Assembly (NCBI GenBank): GCA_963669155.1 | Contig: OZ022595.1 | Coordinates: 16,298,312-16,362,311, forward strand | Direction: 5' to 3' | Source: Arbacia lixula | Lineage: Eukaryota; Echinodermata; Echinoidea; Arbacioida; Arbaciidae | Length of the DNA stretch: 64,000 bases | Shown: positions 38,801 through 52,200 of the stretch, piece by piece | How positions within the stretch are numbered: position 1 is the stretch's first letter | How the letters are laid out: each line of letters begins with the position of its first letter | Notes under the pieces: model-generated | Databases searched by the model: none | Told to the model about the DNA's origin: nothing | What the model saw: the letters and a program-made list of their open reading frames with translations, nothing else | Made by a program: the position numbers and the translations under genes

Positions 38801-40216
38801 TCCACCTCCATCTACTCCTTCTCTCTTCTCTCTCCTCCTCCTCTCTCTTCTTTCTTTCCCTCTCTCTTCTCTCTGAATTTCTTCTCGCTCTTTCTCATTT
38901 CTTCCTTTTTATCTGATATTTTATTTTGATAACTTTTTACTTCTTTTTATCGCAAAGAGCAGCTGCAAACTGAAAACAGGCCCTAGCATTGATTTGGGTT
39001 TGAAAGATGTTAAATCAATCAATCGATCAATTCCTCGTGAACATAAGAAGTGAAATAATATCTGTATCCGTTCTTACATGTCATCCTCATCCTTCTCCCT
39101 GGACGTGCTGTGGGTTGTGTTGTGGGGTGCGGCAGGGTGTGCGTCACCGTAGTCATAGTAATAGTGGAAATCTGGGGCCTGCTCCACCACAGGGGTCTTG
39201 ACTCTGGGCTCCTCACTGGGCAGGTCTGGGAACAGCACTCTGGAAGAATGGAAATAGGATGATTAACTCTCTGTGTCACATGCACCCTTTTTCTCCACGA
39301 GTAATACACACAGATCCTACTGAGCAGCAGGTTTACTGTCACAAAGTTTTAACCCCCCTTTTTGCTACAATGGATGGTGTTTGATACCATATGTGGATAT
39401 TACTGGCACAAAACTGCATGAGTGATGCATAAATAGTTCAAATTCACAGAGGAAGAGATAAAGAGGAGGATGAGGAGGAAGAGAAAGATGTGAAAGATAA
39501 TGAGGAAGAAGAGGAAAACTTCAGTTCCACCAGAGGGGTCTTGACTTTGGGCTCCTCACAGGGCAGGTCTGGGAACAGCACTCTGGAAGAAGGAAATAGG
39601 ATGATTAGCTCTTTCTGTGCCCTGTGTGCTTTTCTTCACTCACCATGCACACATATTCTATAGAGCAGCAGTTCAAGTGGTACACAATGAGTTAAACCCT
39701 GTTATGCCACAAAGAATGTTATTTGTCTGCGGTACAATTGTATAGCAGACAAATGTTGTTTATATCGTTAATTAATGCATACTTATGTTGGGTACGGGGC
39801 CGTTGCCCCGATGGAATGTAATTTGCATAGGCAGCTCGTACAGGTGTGCGAGCTAATTCTGCCACGGTGACCAGGGCACGTACACGGGTACGTGGCATCA
39901 ATTAGTACGTAATTGAACCATTTTAGCTTGAACTTTCAACGAGACAACTTTTATTTGCAATGAAAGTGTGTTTCCTAAGGTTTGAATTCTAGTCGTTGTC
40001 AGGCTATCCCACAATAATTGAAGTGTATTATTGTGTTATTTGTTTGTTTTGGGAGCCAGAGGGAGGACAGACGAAATAATAAGTGTAATTATAGAACAGA
40101 CTGGTGTTTGGTAGCATGTTTGTGTATTACTAGTACTAGAATGCACCAGTGATGCATAATTAATTCAGAATCATGGATGGGGAGATAAAGTCAGTGAGGA
40201 AAAGGAAGAGTACAAA

Positions 40217-40251
<35 letters not shown>

Positions 40252-40259
40252 AGAAGAAG

Positions 40260-40291
<32 letters not shown>

Positions 40292-43200
40292 GAGGAAGAA
40301 GAAGACGAAGGAGAGTAGGAGGAGGGGGAGTAGAGGATGAGAAAGGAAAGGAAAAAGAGGAGGAAGAAAAGGAGAAAGATGAGGGATAGGAGAATAAGAA
40401 AAAAGAATAGATGAGGAAAAGAAAGAGAAAGAGAAGAAAAGGGATAAGAAGGAAGGGGAGAAAGCTAAGGAGAAAAGGAAAGAGGATAAGGAGTAAGAGG
40501 GAGATAAGAAGTAAGGTGGAGATAGGAGGAAGAAGAGGAGAAGGAGGAGAAAGATAAGGAGAATTAGAGAACTGGATAAATAGCAGGAAGGAGAGGGAGA
40601 TAAGAAGTAGGAGGAAGATGAGAAAGAACAGAAGGAAGCTGAAGAAGAGGAGAACAGACAGGAAGAAGATCAAGAGGAGAAAGTGGACAAGATAGAGGGG
40701 GAGGAGGAAAAAAGGAAGACGAGGACAACAAGGAAGAAGAAGAACTATTCAATCATGGATTCATTTATGCCTCTCCATTTTAGCCCCTTACCTGAGAATA
40801 TTGTATAGCCTCTTGACGTATGAGTGTATCTCTGTGACTGCATAGGGCAACAGCCAATGGTGAGCCCCGACACCAATGTACGTGGCCCGGTAAACGTTGA
40901 CCAAGTTGTCTACCAGTCTACCCAGTGGGTGCAGAGGGTGGTCAAATGCCTGCAAAAAAAAAGGCAAGAAGTCGGGTTACAATCTTGTCCTCCGGTCTTA
41001 TCATAATTTCTTGTCGCGTATGACTAATGTTCAAAGTTATGTGATGCAATAAATTGTACACCAATTATGTTTGGAAGCCAATAACATATGTTTAACAAAA
41101 ATAGACACAAGAAGTTTGATTATTAATCCTTATTCAATGCTAGATTTCATTCACATTACATATCTCCTTTACTAAACACATCTAAGTTTCATAAATGGGA
41201 GATTAACCATTTCTTTCTTTTTGAACAAAATGCACATACCGAGACACGTTTATATGAAGGGAGACAAGAAATGTGGTCTTTAAGAGGAGGTGGCCTTCAT
41301 AACAGGTTACTTTGATATGGCTTACAATGAGGGCAATGTTGGAGGGAGACAAAAAATGTTGTCTTACAGGGAGATGGTCGCTAAAGCAGGTTTCATTGTT
41401 TCAATTTAAAAATACGGTGTAGACATTTTGTGTACACATGCACAAAACGCACACAAACAATAGAGAGAAAAGAATCATAATCATTCAAAGAACGGAATGC
41501 TTTGTGAATAGACTATAAATAATATAATCTCTGCTCTGCTGTTACTCTCTGGAACAATAAGGTTGCTTGATCAATTTATTTATTCATTCATCTATTGATC
41601 AGTATTATTTATCCATGGTAGCCCCTTCAGTGGTTGAACACTGTTCTACCAGGTGCCCCTGTTTTCATATTTTGACATTTAACACAACATGGTTTACATA
41701 AATCCAAACACATAACATGTACAGTTAAGTGACAAATATGCATGATTATGGAATTTGCATTATTTTAGCAAAATGATAACAAACAAAATTGTATCGGGAA
41801 GATCCATAGATGGATCAATCTGTTTGAAAATAAGCAAAGAATTATATTGGTCACCTTTGTAAGGTAGTCTTCAATGGCTCTGTAGTCTGCCTGGGTGATC
41901 TTGCCTCGGTTGTGGGTTGGGATTCTCTCCAAGCCTTCAATGGAGATCCGTCTCTCAATGCTGCAGGTGTGTGAAACAAGTGAATGAATGAACACCACTT
42001 CACCACCTCATTGTATTTCTACCCCCACCAATCCTACCTCCACCACCACCACCAACACAACTATCACCACAACAATCTCCACCACCAACACCACTATCAC
42101 TACCACTAATTCTACCTCAACTACCACCACACTGTATCTCTAAAACCACCATCCCTACCTCCGCCACCATCAACACCACTTTCATTACCACCAACTCTAC
42201 CTCCACCACCAACACCACTATCACCACCACCACCACAATGTAACTCTCCCACCACCATCCTTACCTCCACCATCACCAACCAATACCACTATGACCACCA
42301 CAATCACCACTACATTGTATCTCTTCCACCACCATCCCTACCTCCACCACAACAATCTCCACCATCCTCATCACTATCACCACCACCACCACCACCACCA
42401 CCACCACAATGTATCTCTTCCACCACCATCCCTACCTTCACCACAACAATCTCCACCATCCTTATCACTATCACTATCCCCACCACCGCCACATTGTATC
42501 TCTTCCACCACCATCCCTACCTCCACCACAACAATCTCCACCATCCTTATCACTGTCACCACCACCACCGCCACATTGTATCTCTTCCACCACCACCCCT
42601 ACCTCCACCACAACAATCTCCACCATCCTTATCACTATCACCACCACCACCACCACCACATTGTCCCTCCTCCACCACCCGAACACCACCGGCACCATCC
42701 CTCACCCTTCTTTAGAGTCCTGCTGCCGGTGTCCGCTTGACAGCGCCACGGCAACCGCTTCCCACGCCTTGTGTGATTCTGGGGCAGACTCCTCCACAAA
42801 CCCTAGCAGGGATCGACACTGGCCAAACACGTCTTCCCACTTGTGATCTGGCGCTACCGTGTGTCGGCCGATAGCACTGTTGGTAAACAGACAACAAGCC
42901 AACATAAACAATATTATACATTGGGATGTTGAACAGTGCAGATTAGACTGCTTAATGACATTCGAAGAATGTAATGTTGAACAAAGACACAATTTGGTGA
43001 ATTCACATTACAGATGCTACCTATCAGTTGCAGCGGACAGGCCAATCTCCACTTTCAGGGTCGATATCACAGCCTGCACCAGGTAAGAGATCAGTACCTA
43101 GCATCAAAATTTGCTACTGACATGGTACATAGATGAAAAAATGGCAGACCCAGCCGTCTTACTGCCCTTCTTTTGGCGAATGTGAGTCGCGGAATTAAAG

Positions 43201-46200
43201 AGGATTTAACTGATCGCGGCATATGTTGTTTACTTTAAATAAAATGTGTGGGTATAATAGCTAAGCATACAGTTGTATATTTAGACGTCGACATTTCCCA
43301 TGAGGCACTGCGGATTTTGGGCTGTCCACTACAACCAAAAGGTGGCCCACTGTATTGTAATGATATAGTCTATGTTTTGCTACTACTCTCCATAGTGATC
43401 AGATTTATTGATCACTAATCAAAGAAAAGAAAATGAGGATTGTGCCATTATCATAAGCCAAGCGGTAGCCTGGTGGACAATGGCGCTGCCTGGCAAGCAG
43501 TAGATGCAGCTTCAAGCCCTGCACAGTCCTCTTTCCCTCTGCTTATTTTCTACCAGACGAATCTTATTACTACAACGATTAACTGTACAGCAAAACAAAG
43601 ATTACATCTTGCAAAGAAATTTTAGGCATACACCCAGTAGCAAGGATAGCGTGCTCCATCCTGTAAATGAACAAAAAACAAGTCAGACAAAAATCTTGGA
43701 ACCAGACGGGACTTGAACCTGCAATCTACTGCTTACCGGGCAGCGACTTAACCACGCAATCTATTTCTAGTTCACGGGTCAAGACACAACAACATGGAAA
43801 CAAATACCCGAAACAGTCTCATTTCATCTGACTCATTAATATTCATGAGTAGTTCGCCGTAGGGACAATTCAGCTAGATTTTAGTGAAAGGGCTTTCTGG
43901 GGTAATTTCAATTTACAAAGAAATTTTAGGCATACACCTCAGAAAGCCCTTTCACTAAAATCTAGTTAAAGATTACATCATCGCAGTGGTGATCAATCTT
44001 TAGTTAAACATTGTATCTACTTAATTTTCTGTGTGTATTTAGTCACCACTGATGCACGCAAACCCAATGAAGTCTGGGACCGGGAGTGCTAATAAGCATC
44101 AGTAGATTTAGTAAGATGTATTTTGTGCATGTGTTTTTTTTTCAAAAATACTGCACTAGTGCACATTCACAACACTGAGTATTGATAATGATAATAATAG
44201 ATTCTGCTTATATAGCGCATTATATATATAGTGACATCTCTATGCGCTTTACATGTGAATCCATCATCAAATATATTACTACAAGAAAAATTATGCACTA
44301 TACGAACTATTATTAAGCATGGTATACATAGAACATATTACTAGTGACTGATATTATGAACAAATCCAAAATAGTTATTTCACTAACAGAAATGTTTTAA
44401 GGCGGTTCTTGAATGAGTCAATTGTAGGTGCGGTTCGAATAGAAATGGGAAGTATTATAATGCTTATAGTACATAACACTTGTATAGTGCTTCAAATAAT
44501 GTTTCTATGCATATAAACCAAGGAAATATAAAAATATATAGGAACGAGGACAAGATATAAATATCAATCATATGTTTATTGATATCACACGCGAGACATG
44601 CATCCCTCATGAATATGGACGTTATAAATCCATGAATAATAAACCACATCCTGTTTATAACACCCAAACTCATACCTGAACTTTCCATCTCCCCAAGTTA
44701 GGCGGAAGTATTAAATTTTACATGTTTTCCCCTAATTTGATGGGACAAGTTAATCCAGTAGTGTCTCCTTTGACCTTTTCGTGTTGGAAAGGGGTGGAAA
44801 ACATCTGTGGTATCTTTTAATGCAAATTCAAGGGTACAGTCTGTATATCTAGTCAAAGAATCTAAATCAAAACTAAATAAAATGACTAAATAAAAAGTTT
44901 TTGAAGACAGGGTGACCCATTTGCAAAAGTCATGAAACAGGAAACAGAAGTACACCCTAACCATAACGTGTATAAAATCCTGCACTTATCGCTTCATAAA
45001 CCTTTTTAAGGAAGAGTTAAAAACTATCCTTGTCTACGTTTGAAACATAGCAACAGCAGTCTATAGTCATAATCGTATTGCCCGAGTCAGTGCGCGATGT
45101 GTCAGGGAGCATTCCTCACAGTGAACACATGCACTCTGGTGAAGACCACAGCGGACAGTGGTCTCTGATCTCTATGTTACAAAAAGAGGGAGGGTTTGGA
45201 TGACCCGTCCAAAACTTCCTCGAAATCTAGATATGGCTATGATTCTGCTTAACCCTAATCAGGCCAGGCTTTTTGGACTGTTCTGTGGCCAGGGGGGTTG
45301 ATTCAACCCCCCCCCCCTCTTGAGATCTCAGCCATCGGTCGCGCGATTGCGACAAAATTTGGCACACACGATACCTGTGTCATAATCTTCAAGATTATTG
45401 TGTTATATTTTTCAAAATTGGTAATTGATAATTTAAATTAATTAATCATGCAAAATTGTCAAATGGAAAAACAATTAGGCTTTCATGAGTTTTATGAACG
45501 AGCACTGTTTTCCATAGGAAATGCACACAAAATTGCAAAATTGTGCACGTTTTGGGATGACATGCGTTACGAAAACGGGCGTGGCTCCGTAATGGTATGC
45601 GAATTTGGTCTCAAAAGATGTGCAAGACTTGAAAAAAAAAGTCAAAAAGTGTCGCGTTAAGTCGTTCTAGCGTTGCGGCATTATTGCATGAAACGTCAAG
45701 GTGGGGTTGATTCCCCCCCCCCCCCGACCGTTTTAGGGTTAAAAGGAAAGTCGCTTGCAGTCAGCTGAGCATTTGATCTTAGTTTCCATTGTACGTCTTG
45801 ACTTCTTACCACGCTCTTAACAGGCTCATCCAGGGCACCTTTGCTGAAGGTACCGTTGATCTTGACACCATAACCCAGAAACTTATCTTGACCCCGAACC
45901 CCCCAAAAAATTGTCTTATGACTAATCAGCAATAGCATGCATATAGATCAAGTGCATAGTAATTACAATAGCTGACTGCAATCAATTGCAGTTGCAGTCG
46001 GCTGAGAAGATGATCTTAGTCTCCACTGAACGTCTTGACTTCTTACCATGGTCTCTTGACAGGCTCGTCCAGCGCACCCTTACTGAAGGTACCGTTGATC
46101 TTGACCCCGTCCCCCCAGAGTCCGTTGAACGTCCCCTCCAAGATGTCACCATTCGGCATCGTCAGGATGCCCTTCACAAGAACAAAAAAAATCAGAAATG

Positions 46201-49200
46201 GCATGGCAAATATGTGGATAATTGACCTTTATTCATTTTCATTTATTTAACAGTATTATTTACCCAACAAATAAAAGAAGGTTTGTGATACCCAAGATGA
46301 TTCAGAGCACACAGGTATTTTATTTCAGCTAATCTAATCTTATAGAATGCGTCTGCAAAATAGCCATAAATTTGTGCCTCGTGCATCACGCTCAGGCTAA
46401 TCACACCACTCGCATTGCTTTTAGTGGAACATGTCAGGGGTATGGAGAAAGTCCAGCCGTTCAAAACAAAGCAATATTACGGCTTTTTCGGTGTATATGA
46501 ACAGTATCTTTAAGTGCTCGCTGGAAACTTTCTCACCAAAGTGCATCAGTAATAATAGCGGTATTATCCTGATTATTATATGTGAACGGGGCTAGATTGG
46601 ATGAGTAGCCCCTTCAGTGGTTGAACACTGTTCTACTAGGGGGCCCTGCTTTGACATTTAACACAACATGGTTTACAAAAATACAAAACAAATCATGTTA
46701 AAAAAAAAAGTCTAAAGAAATTTGACAGTATTTATTTTTACAGTAACATATTTGCATGCTCACATGCTTACATAATAATGATAACAATTGCATGCTTTTT
46801 GCTAACAATCCACTCATCTTGCATCACATCTCCTGCAATAAGTAATTTATTAGTCAGACTCGGCACAACATAATATTGATGTGTACATGTATAAGTGACC
46901 TTTGCAATACAATGTGAAATACAATGTGAAATACAATGTGAAATCTGCCCGAAACGTCGAGTCTACCTCTCTACTCATCAGCTCTTCACGCTTTCTGGTT
47001 TACAGTCCTTTTCAGGACTATACTCATTTTGAAAGAATATTCTACTTTCAAATCACCACTGTCTCTCCTTTCTATTTCACCTTCAATTCTATCCACGTTT
47101 TCTCATCTCAGTCCTCCCAGGACTTTACACATGGTGTACTGTAAACCTCTCTCGTGATTGATCATACCACCATGCAAACCTTCGAACATCATCTAATGTG
47201 AAAGAAATGTGGGGTGGTATTCTGAGCATCGTTTTATCTCTGTTTTAACTTTCTGTTTTATCTCTGTTGTAAGTCAGTGAGTTACAACAGCACTAAAACA
47301 GTTGTTAAACGGTATTCTGAACACCGTTTTAATGGTGTTGTAAGTCAGGAAAACCACGCCCACTGCCACAACTTTCACCAATAGGAAACGTTGTTAGAGG
47401 TAGCATATAAGAAGTTTTAACCAATCCGATTGCTCCCTTGGGCAAAAGCGCGCGAAACGCGCCTTGCTTTAACCCTATATAGCCCGGGCTATTTTGAAAT
47501 CGCATAGCCCGGGGGGGGGGGGGGGGGGGGGGGGGGGCAAAAACAGCCCCCCCCCCTAAGATCTCGACCATTGATCGCGCCATCTCGACGAAAATTGGCA
47601 CGTACGTCGCCGATGACGTAATCTCTACAATTCAATTGTAAATTGCACCAAAATTATTCAAATTTATTTTTAATTAATTAATTATGCTAATTAATGCATA
47701 AAATCGTAATTTGGTCGTAAATCTTTAAATATATAGCCCCAAAACTGCTAGATTTCAGTCCAGACAGTCTTCTTAGGATTATTATCAAATTAGGATTAAA
47801 AAAAATGGCAATATCAAATTTTTTCTTATGTTTTTTATTGTTTTTTTGAATTCCATATGTATTTCTTTGTTTTTTTTACTTAATGTTTTTCATTATTTTT
47901 TCAATGGAAATCGTTGGCAACACTATTTCAGTCATAAATAACATGAAATCTATTGTTTTTCATCAGTAAAAATAAAAATAACGATACATTTATGAATCTT
48001 GGCTAGATACAGAATTTGCATTGGATTTGTACATGAAATCACGTTTTTGAGCAATTTTGGGTCTGATGTGCACGTACAAAATGCTACGTAACTTCGGAAC
48101 CGCATACCCCCGCATCACAAATTTGGTATTAAAAGTTGCGTGAGACTTGGAGGAAAAAAGTCATGAAATGTCGCCGCGTGATCTTTATGCGGTACAAATT
48201 TATCGCAAAAAATGTTGAGGAGGGGGGCTGTTTTTGCCCCCCCCCCCGGGCTAGATAGGGTTAATATGCGCGTTTTTTTTTTAGCGCTATATTTTGCGCT
48301 GAATATTTTGCAATGGCTTTTTTGCTTGTGTTAATGTTGTGTGCATGTTATGCGAGAGAATTAAAAAAAAAACACCACAATTTGCTGAAGATAGTCATGG
48401 CAAGGGTTGGAAGAGGTGTGAATTTTCTCGCAGAAGAGGTTGAGCGATTAGTTGTTGAAGTTGTAGTGATAAAGATTGCCGCCATGACCATGATGACATA
48501 ACTATACAAAGTTAAAACACCATCCACCCTGTTTTATCTCACAGGCATATATTTGCACATGGGCAGAGTTACAACAGAAGATAAAACAGTAGTCAGAATA
48601 CCGTGTTACAGATATGGTTGTACTGTTTGCACCAAAAGTTACGCGCGTGCGCACAAACTATGACAATGGCATGCGCGGGCAAAGGGAGAGAGATAAAACA
48701 AACGTTAAAACAGAGCTAAAACAATAGTTACAACAGAGATAAAACGGTGTTCAGAATACCAATTAGTTACAACAGACTTAAAACAGAGATAAAGCGGTCT
48801 CAGAATACCACCCCAGACTGCCTACAATTGAATAGCTAGCCTGGCTTTCAGGCTGTTAGACTATTGAAATCTAAACTGAAAAATAAAGTCTAGTATTCAC
48901 AAGACTAGTCCAGAGCCAGACCTGTTTATAGACAGGCATTGGATTAGAATGCATTCCACTCATTGAAAAATAAATTACTGTAAAAGTGGAAATTTTACGC
49001 GGTGTGGACATTTTTGCGCATTTCGCGCCGCGTGTATTTGGCGCGAAAATAAAAATGCGCGGATATATTTGCGCCTAAACAAAGTTCATATCGGCGCGCT
49101 TTATATGCGCGCTTGCTTTGATGCATCATGCATCACGTACGTAGGCCTACGTTTATGGTTTAGCCTTAGTCAGCGCTTCAACAACATCATTACGCTATTG

Positions 49201-52200
49201 CCGGCCAGCACTGGCGTGGCAGTGGTACGCTGAGTGAATTGATCGTCCAAAGGGCGTGAAATTAAAAACACGCAAAATTCATTTTACTCCGCCGAGCGCG
49301 GAAAAATTAATCGCACGGCACTGGAGAATGTTGTGAGTACATTGCAAAAACGACTTCTTCCTGCAAAATATATAATATCTCTCTTACATACCTTCCCATT
49401 GAGTGTGGGTCCTGTTGCTAGCTCTCCCTCATAGCAAGTCCCATCCTCCGTCACCAGCACACCACAACCCTGCAGGCACAGAAACATCAAGCAAAGATTC
49501 TCAGAAATTATGAAACGTTGTTACGATTTCAATAGATCTTGTGCAATTGATAAGTAAAGAACTAGTAACGGAGAAGTTATAACAAGCACAATACCTAAAC
49601 CATTAGTAAGAGTGGTGTCATACCTACATCATTCACGATAACAGCAAGTATGGAGAACACAGAGGAGGAGGAGGATGATAATACAAGAGAAGAGAGGGGA
49701 GAGAAAGAGGCGAACAAGGTGAAGGGATGGTAGAGGAATTCAGAAAAGAAAAGAAAAATCAAATAAGAAAAAAAATTGGGCTTTGTAGATTTTACTGGTT
49801 CCAATAGGTCTACATGGTACATCACAAGTTAAAGGAGATGGTAGAGAAAAGACGAATTATGGAGAGAAAAAACAGAAGTCATACAAAGTAGAACGACCAC
49901 TCACACTGAGTTTGTTGTGAGTAAACACGCCCTCATAGTACACGCCATCCAACGTGATCACCAGTCCATTGCCCTGGCGATGGTCATCTTGCCACATGCC
50001 CATGTACTTCTCCCCACGCGAGTGGTCGTCGATGACCCCGTAACCATGACGCTTGCCGTTACGCCAGTTACCGATGTAGATGTCCTGAACGGCCCCGCGA
50101 CCGACGTTGAACGTTCCGTGCCCGTGTCGGACTCCGTCCTGGAAGTCCCCTTCATAGACGTCGCCATTTTGATACCTTTAGAGATAAAGGATTAAAAATT
50201 AAATTAAAGAACAAGACGAAATAGAGAAAGAGGAGGAAGAAGAAGAAGAAGAAGATGAAGAAGAAAATAGAATAGAATAGAAGATTAAGAAAATAAAACA
50301 GCAATAACAATTGAAAACCTATTTCCGAAAAATACAATTGACATTGGAAGTAGTGTCAATTTGAAAAGTAAATATGTGATGTAAATATTTCCAACCTGTT
50401 GCCAATTTGAAGAAATAGTGAAAATTTCACTTTCACTTGACATTAAAAAAAACACTGCAAAGGTGCTACATTTCACTAAACAACAAATATGGGTTTATTT
50501 TGAGCAGCAATCTGTGCTCTTTCATTTGATGCATGTTTTATAATTTTTAAGAGTTTATATGTAAAGTGATAGCCCTAAGACTATGTATTTGTACGGGATC
50601 CAGTGCTTACCTTAGAACACCAACTCCATGCATCTTGCCCTCAAGCCAGTGACCCTCAAAGACTTCTTGCTGAGATGGGTCTGGGCCTGGGATGGTTAGA
50701 ACGCCAGGTCTAGAGGAGAACATAAGACAGGACAGAACATAGGTAAACTAGTCTGACATTCAGACTTCTTGCTGAGATGGGTCTGGGCCTGGGATGGTTA
50801 GAACGCCAGGTCTAGAAGGGGGAACAAGATAAGACAGGACAGAAAATAGGTAAACTAGTCTGACATTCAGACTTCCTGCTGAGATGGGTCTAGGCCTGGG
50901 ATGGTTAGAACGCCAGGTCTAGAGGAGAACATAAGACAGAATGGAGTGTAAGTAAACTAGTCTGTCTTCCAAACACTTTATATGGCACACTCCACTTCAA
51001 ATTTTTGTGTGCTTTATGTCGTGATGACAAGAATGCTGGGGGATAACCAATCCTTTGGTCTGCAATCAAGAGCAAGGAAATCTTGCATCAACACACTGGG
51101 ATGAGATCCCGTTTTCAAAGGGGAAAAACACCTCCTCGCATAACACGTTGAATGAAGTAAAATGGGTGAGAGTTTGAAGGGGATGAAAAAGAAAGTTTTT
51201 TCTGTTTTACTAGAACACTTGAAATTCACTTGGTTTTCTGCACTAAACTTCAACAGTAGTTACATAGCTGGACTTTAGCATTTATTGCATTTTGTAATGG
51301 AACTCAAAATCTGTCCAGGAGGATTTCTTTTTCTTTTTCTCAGAAAACCAAACGCTGACTTGACATAACAGAAGTGCTTACCCATGCTGTAGACCATGCA
51401 CAAACTGTCCGGTGTACTTTCTCCCATTAGGCCATCTTAACGTTCCCCTTAAGACGGAAAAAACAACACATAAAACAATTTATTAATATATATAGTGTCA
51501 TTGCTATATAGATATACTAGTACATGTACGCAGACCACATTTCAAACTAGTGACTAGTTTTTATCTGTGCTGTAGCTGAACTGTGTTGCAAAGGCACGAC
51601 AAAGCAAATCTGATTTTAATCAATTTGACATTATAAATTCAATGAAATCAGCTATGAAATGTACTGCTACTTAAGACAGCTTTAAACTCTTACATTTTTC
51701 ATTGTAAGTTCATTCAGAAGTTAATTTTGCAAATACATTGTAACTATCCTACCACGGATGGTCTCAACGAATCCTCTAGCATCAATTTCATGCTACAAGG
51801 TAACTTTGTGGGTAATGAATTTTATCATACACAGGAACGGTTTACTAACAGAACACCCCCACAAATGTGGCTGGCGGAGGGTATATTTAGCCCTCACAGC
51901 ACTAAGATTTAAAAATCCCACTCAGTTTCTAAACATTTTCAAGTAGATGGTAATGAAAGTGTTGAGGAGTGCATGCAAAAGATTTTCCAACTGCAAAGTC
52001 GAAGATAATTCATAGGCGAAATTGTTCACACTAAAACCATTAAAATGGCAATCCAGTCCCTAAATATTTGAAACTTTCTCATTAGCTGTTCGATTTTCCT
52101 CAAGATATTTCAACTTTGCTTCTCAGATTTATCGGCTTCAATTGCATGCAACTTGTTTTTGGACTGGACTTTTTAGATTTCTTTCCCACTATAAGATGAA

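Noticed and set aside
40191-40673. 160-residue Leu/Phe/Ser minus-strand frame resembling membrane segments
   Set aside because: Produced by the purine-rich tract; composition follows the repeat.
42291-42846. Long His/Pro/Ser/Thr frames on the + strand and Gly/Val frames on the minus strand
   Set aside because: They come from the CCA-rich minisatellite, occur in several frames at once, and the real coding sequence beneath the right end is ALS2 exon 15 on the minus strand.
43704-43765. Possible functional tRNA gene
   Set aside because: A and B boxes are perfect, but I could not form a convincing acceptor stem, and an inverted diverged copy faces it, which fits a SINE head.
44660-44700. Minus-strand TWGDGKF followed by a perfect donor, resembling the last MORN repeat
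   Set aside because: Only about eight residues match, no acceptor or upstream similarity exists, and exon 14 already supplies this segment. Chance similarity is likely.
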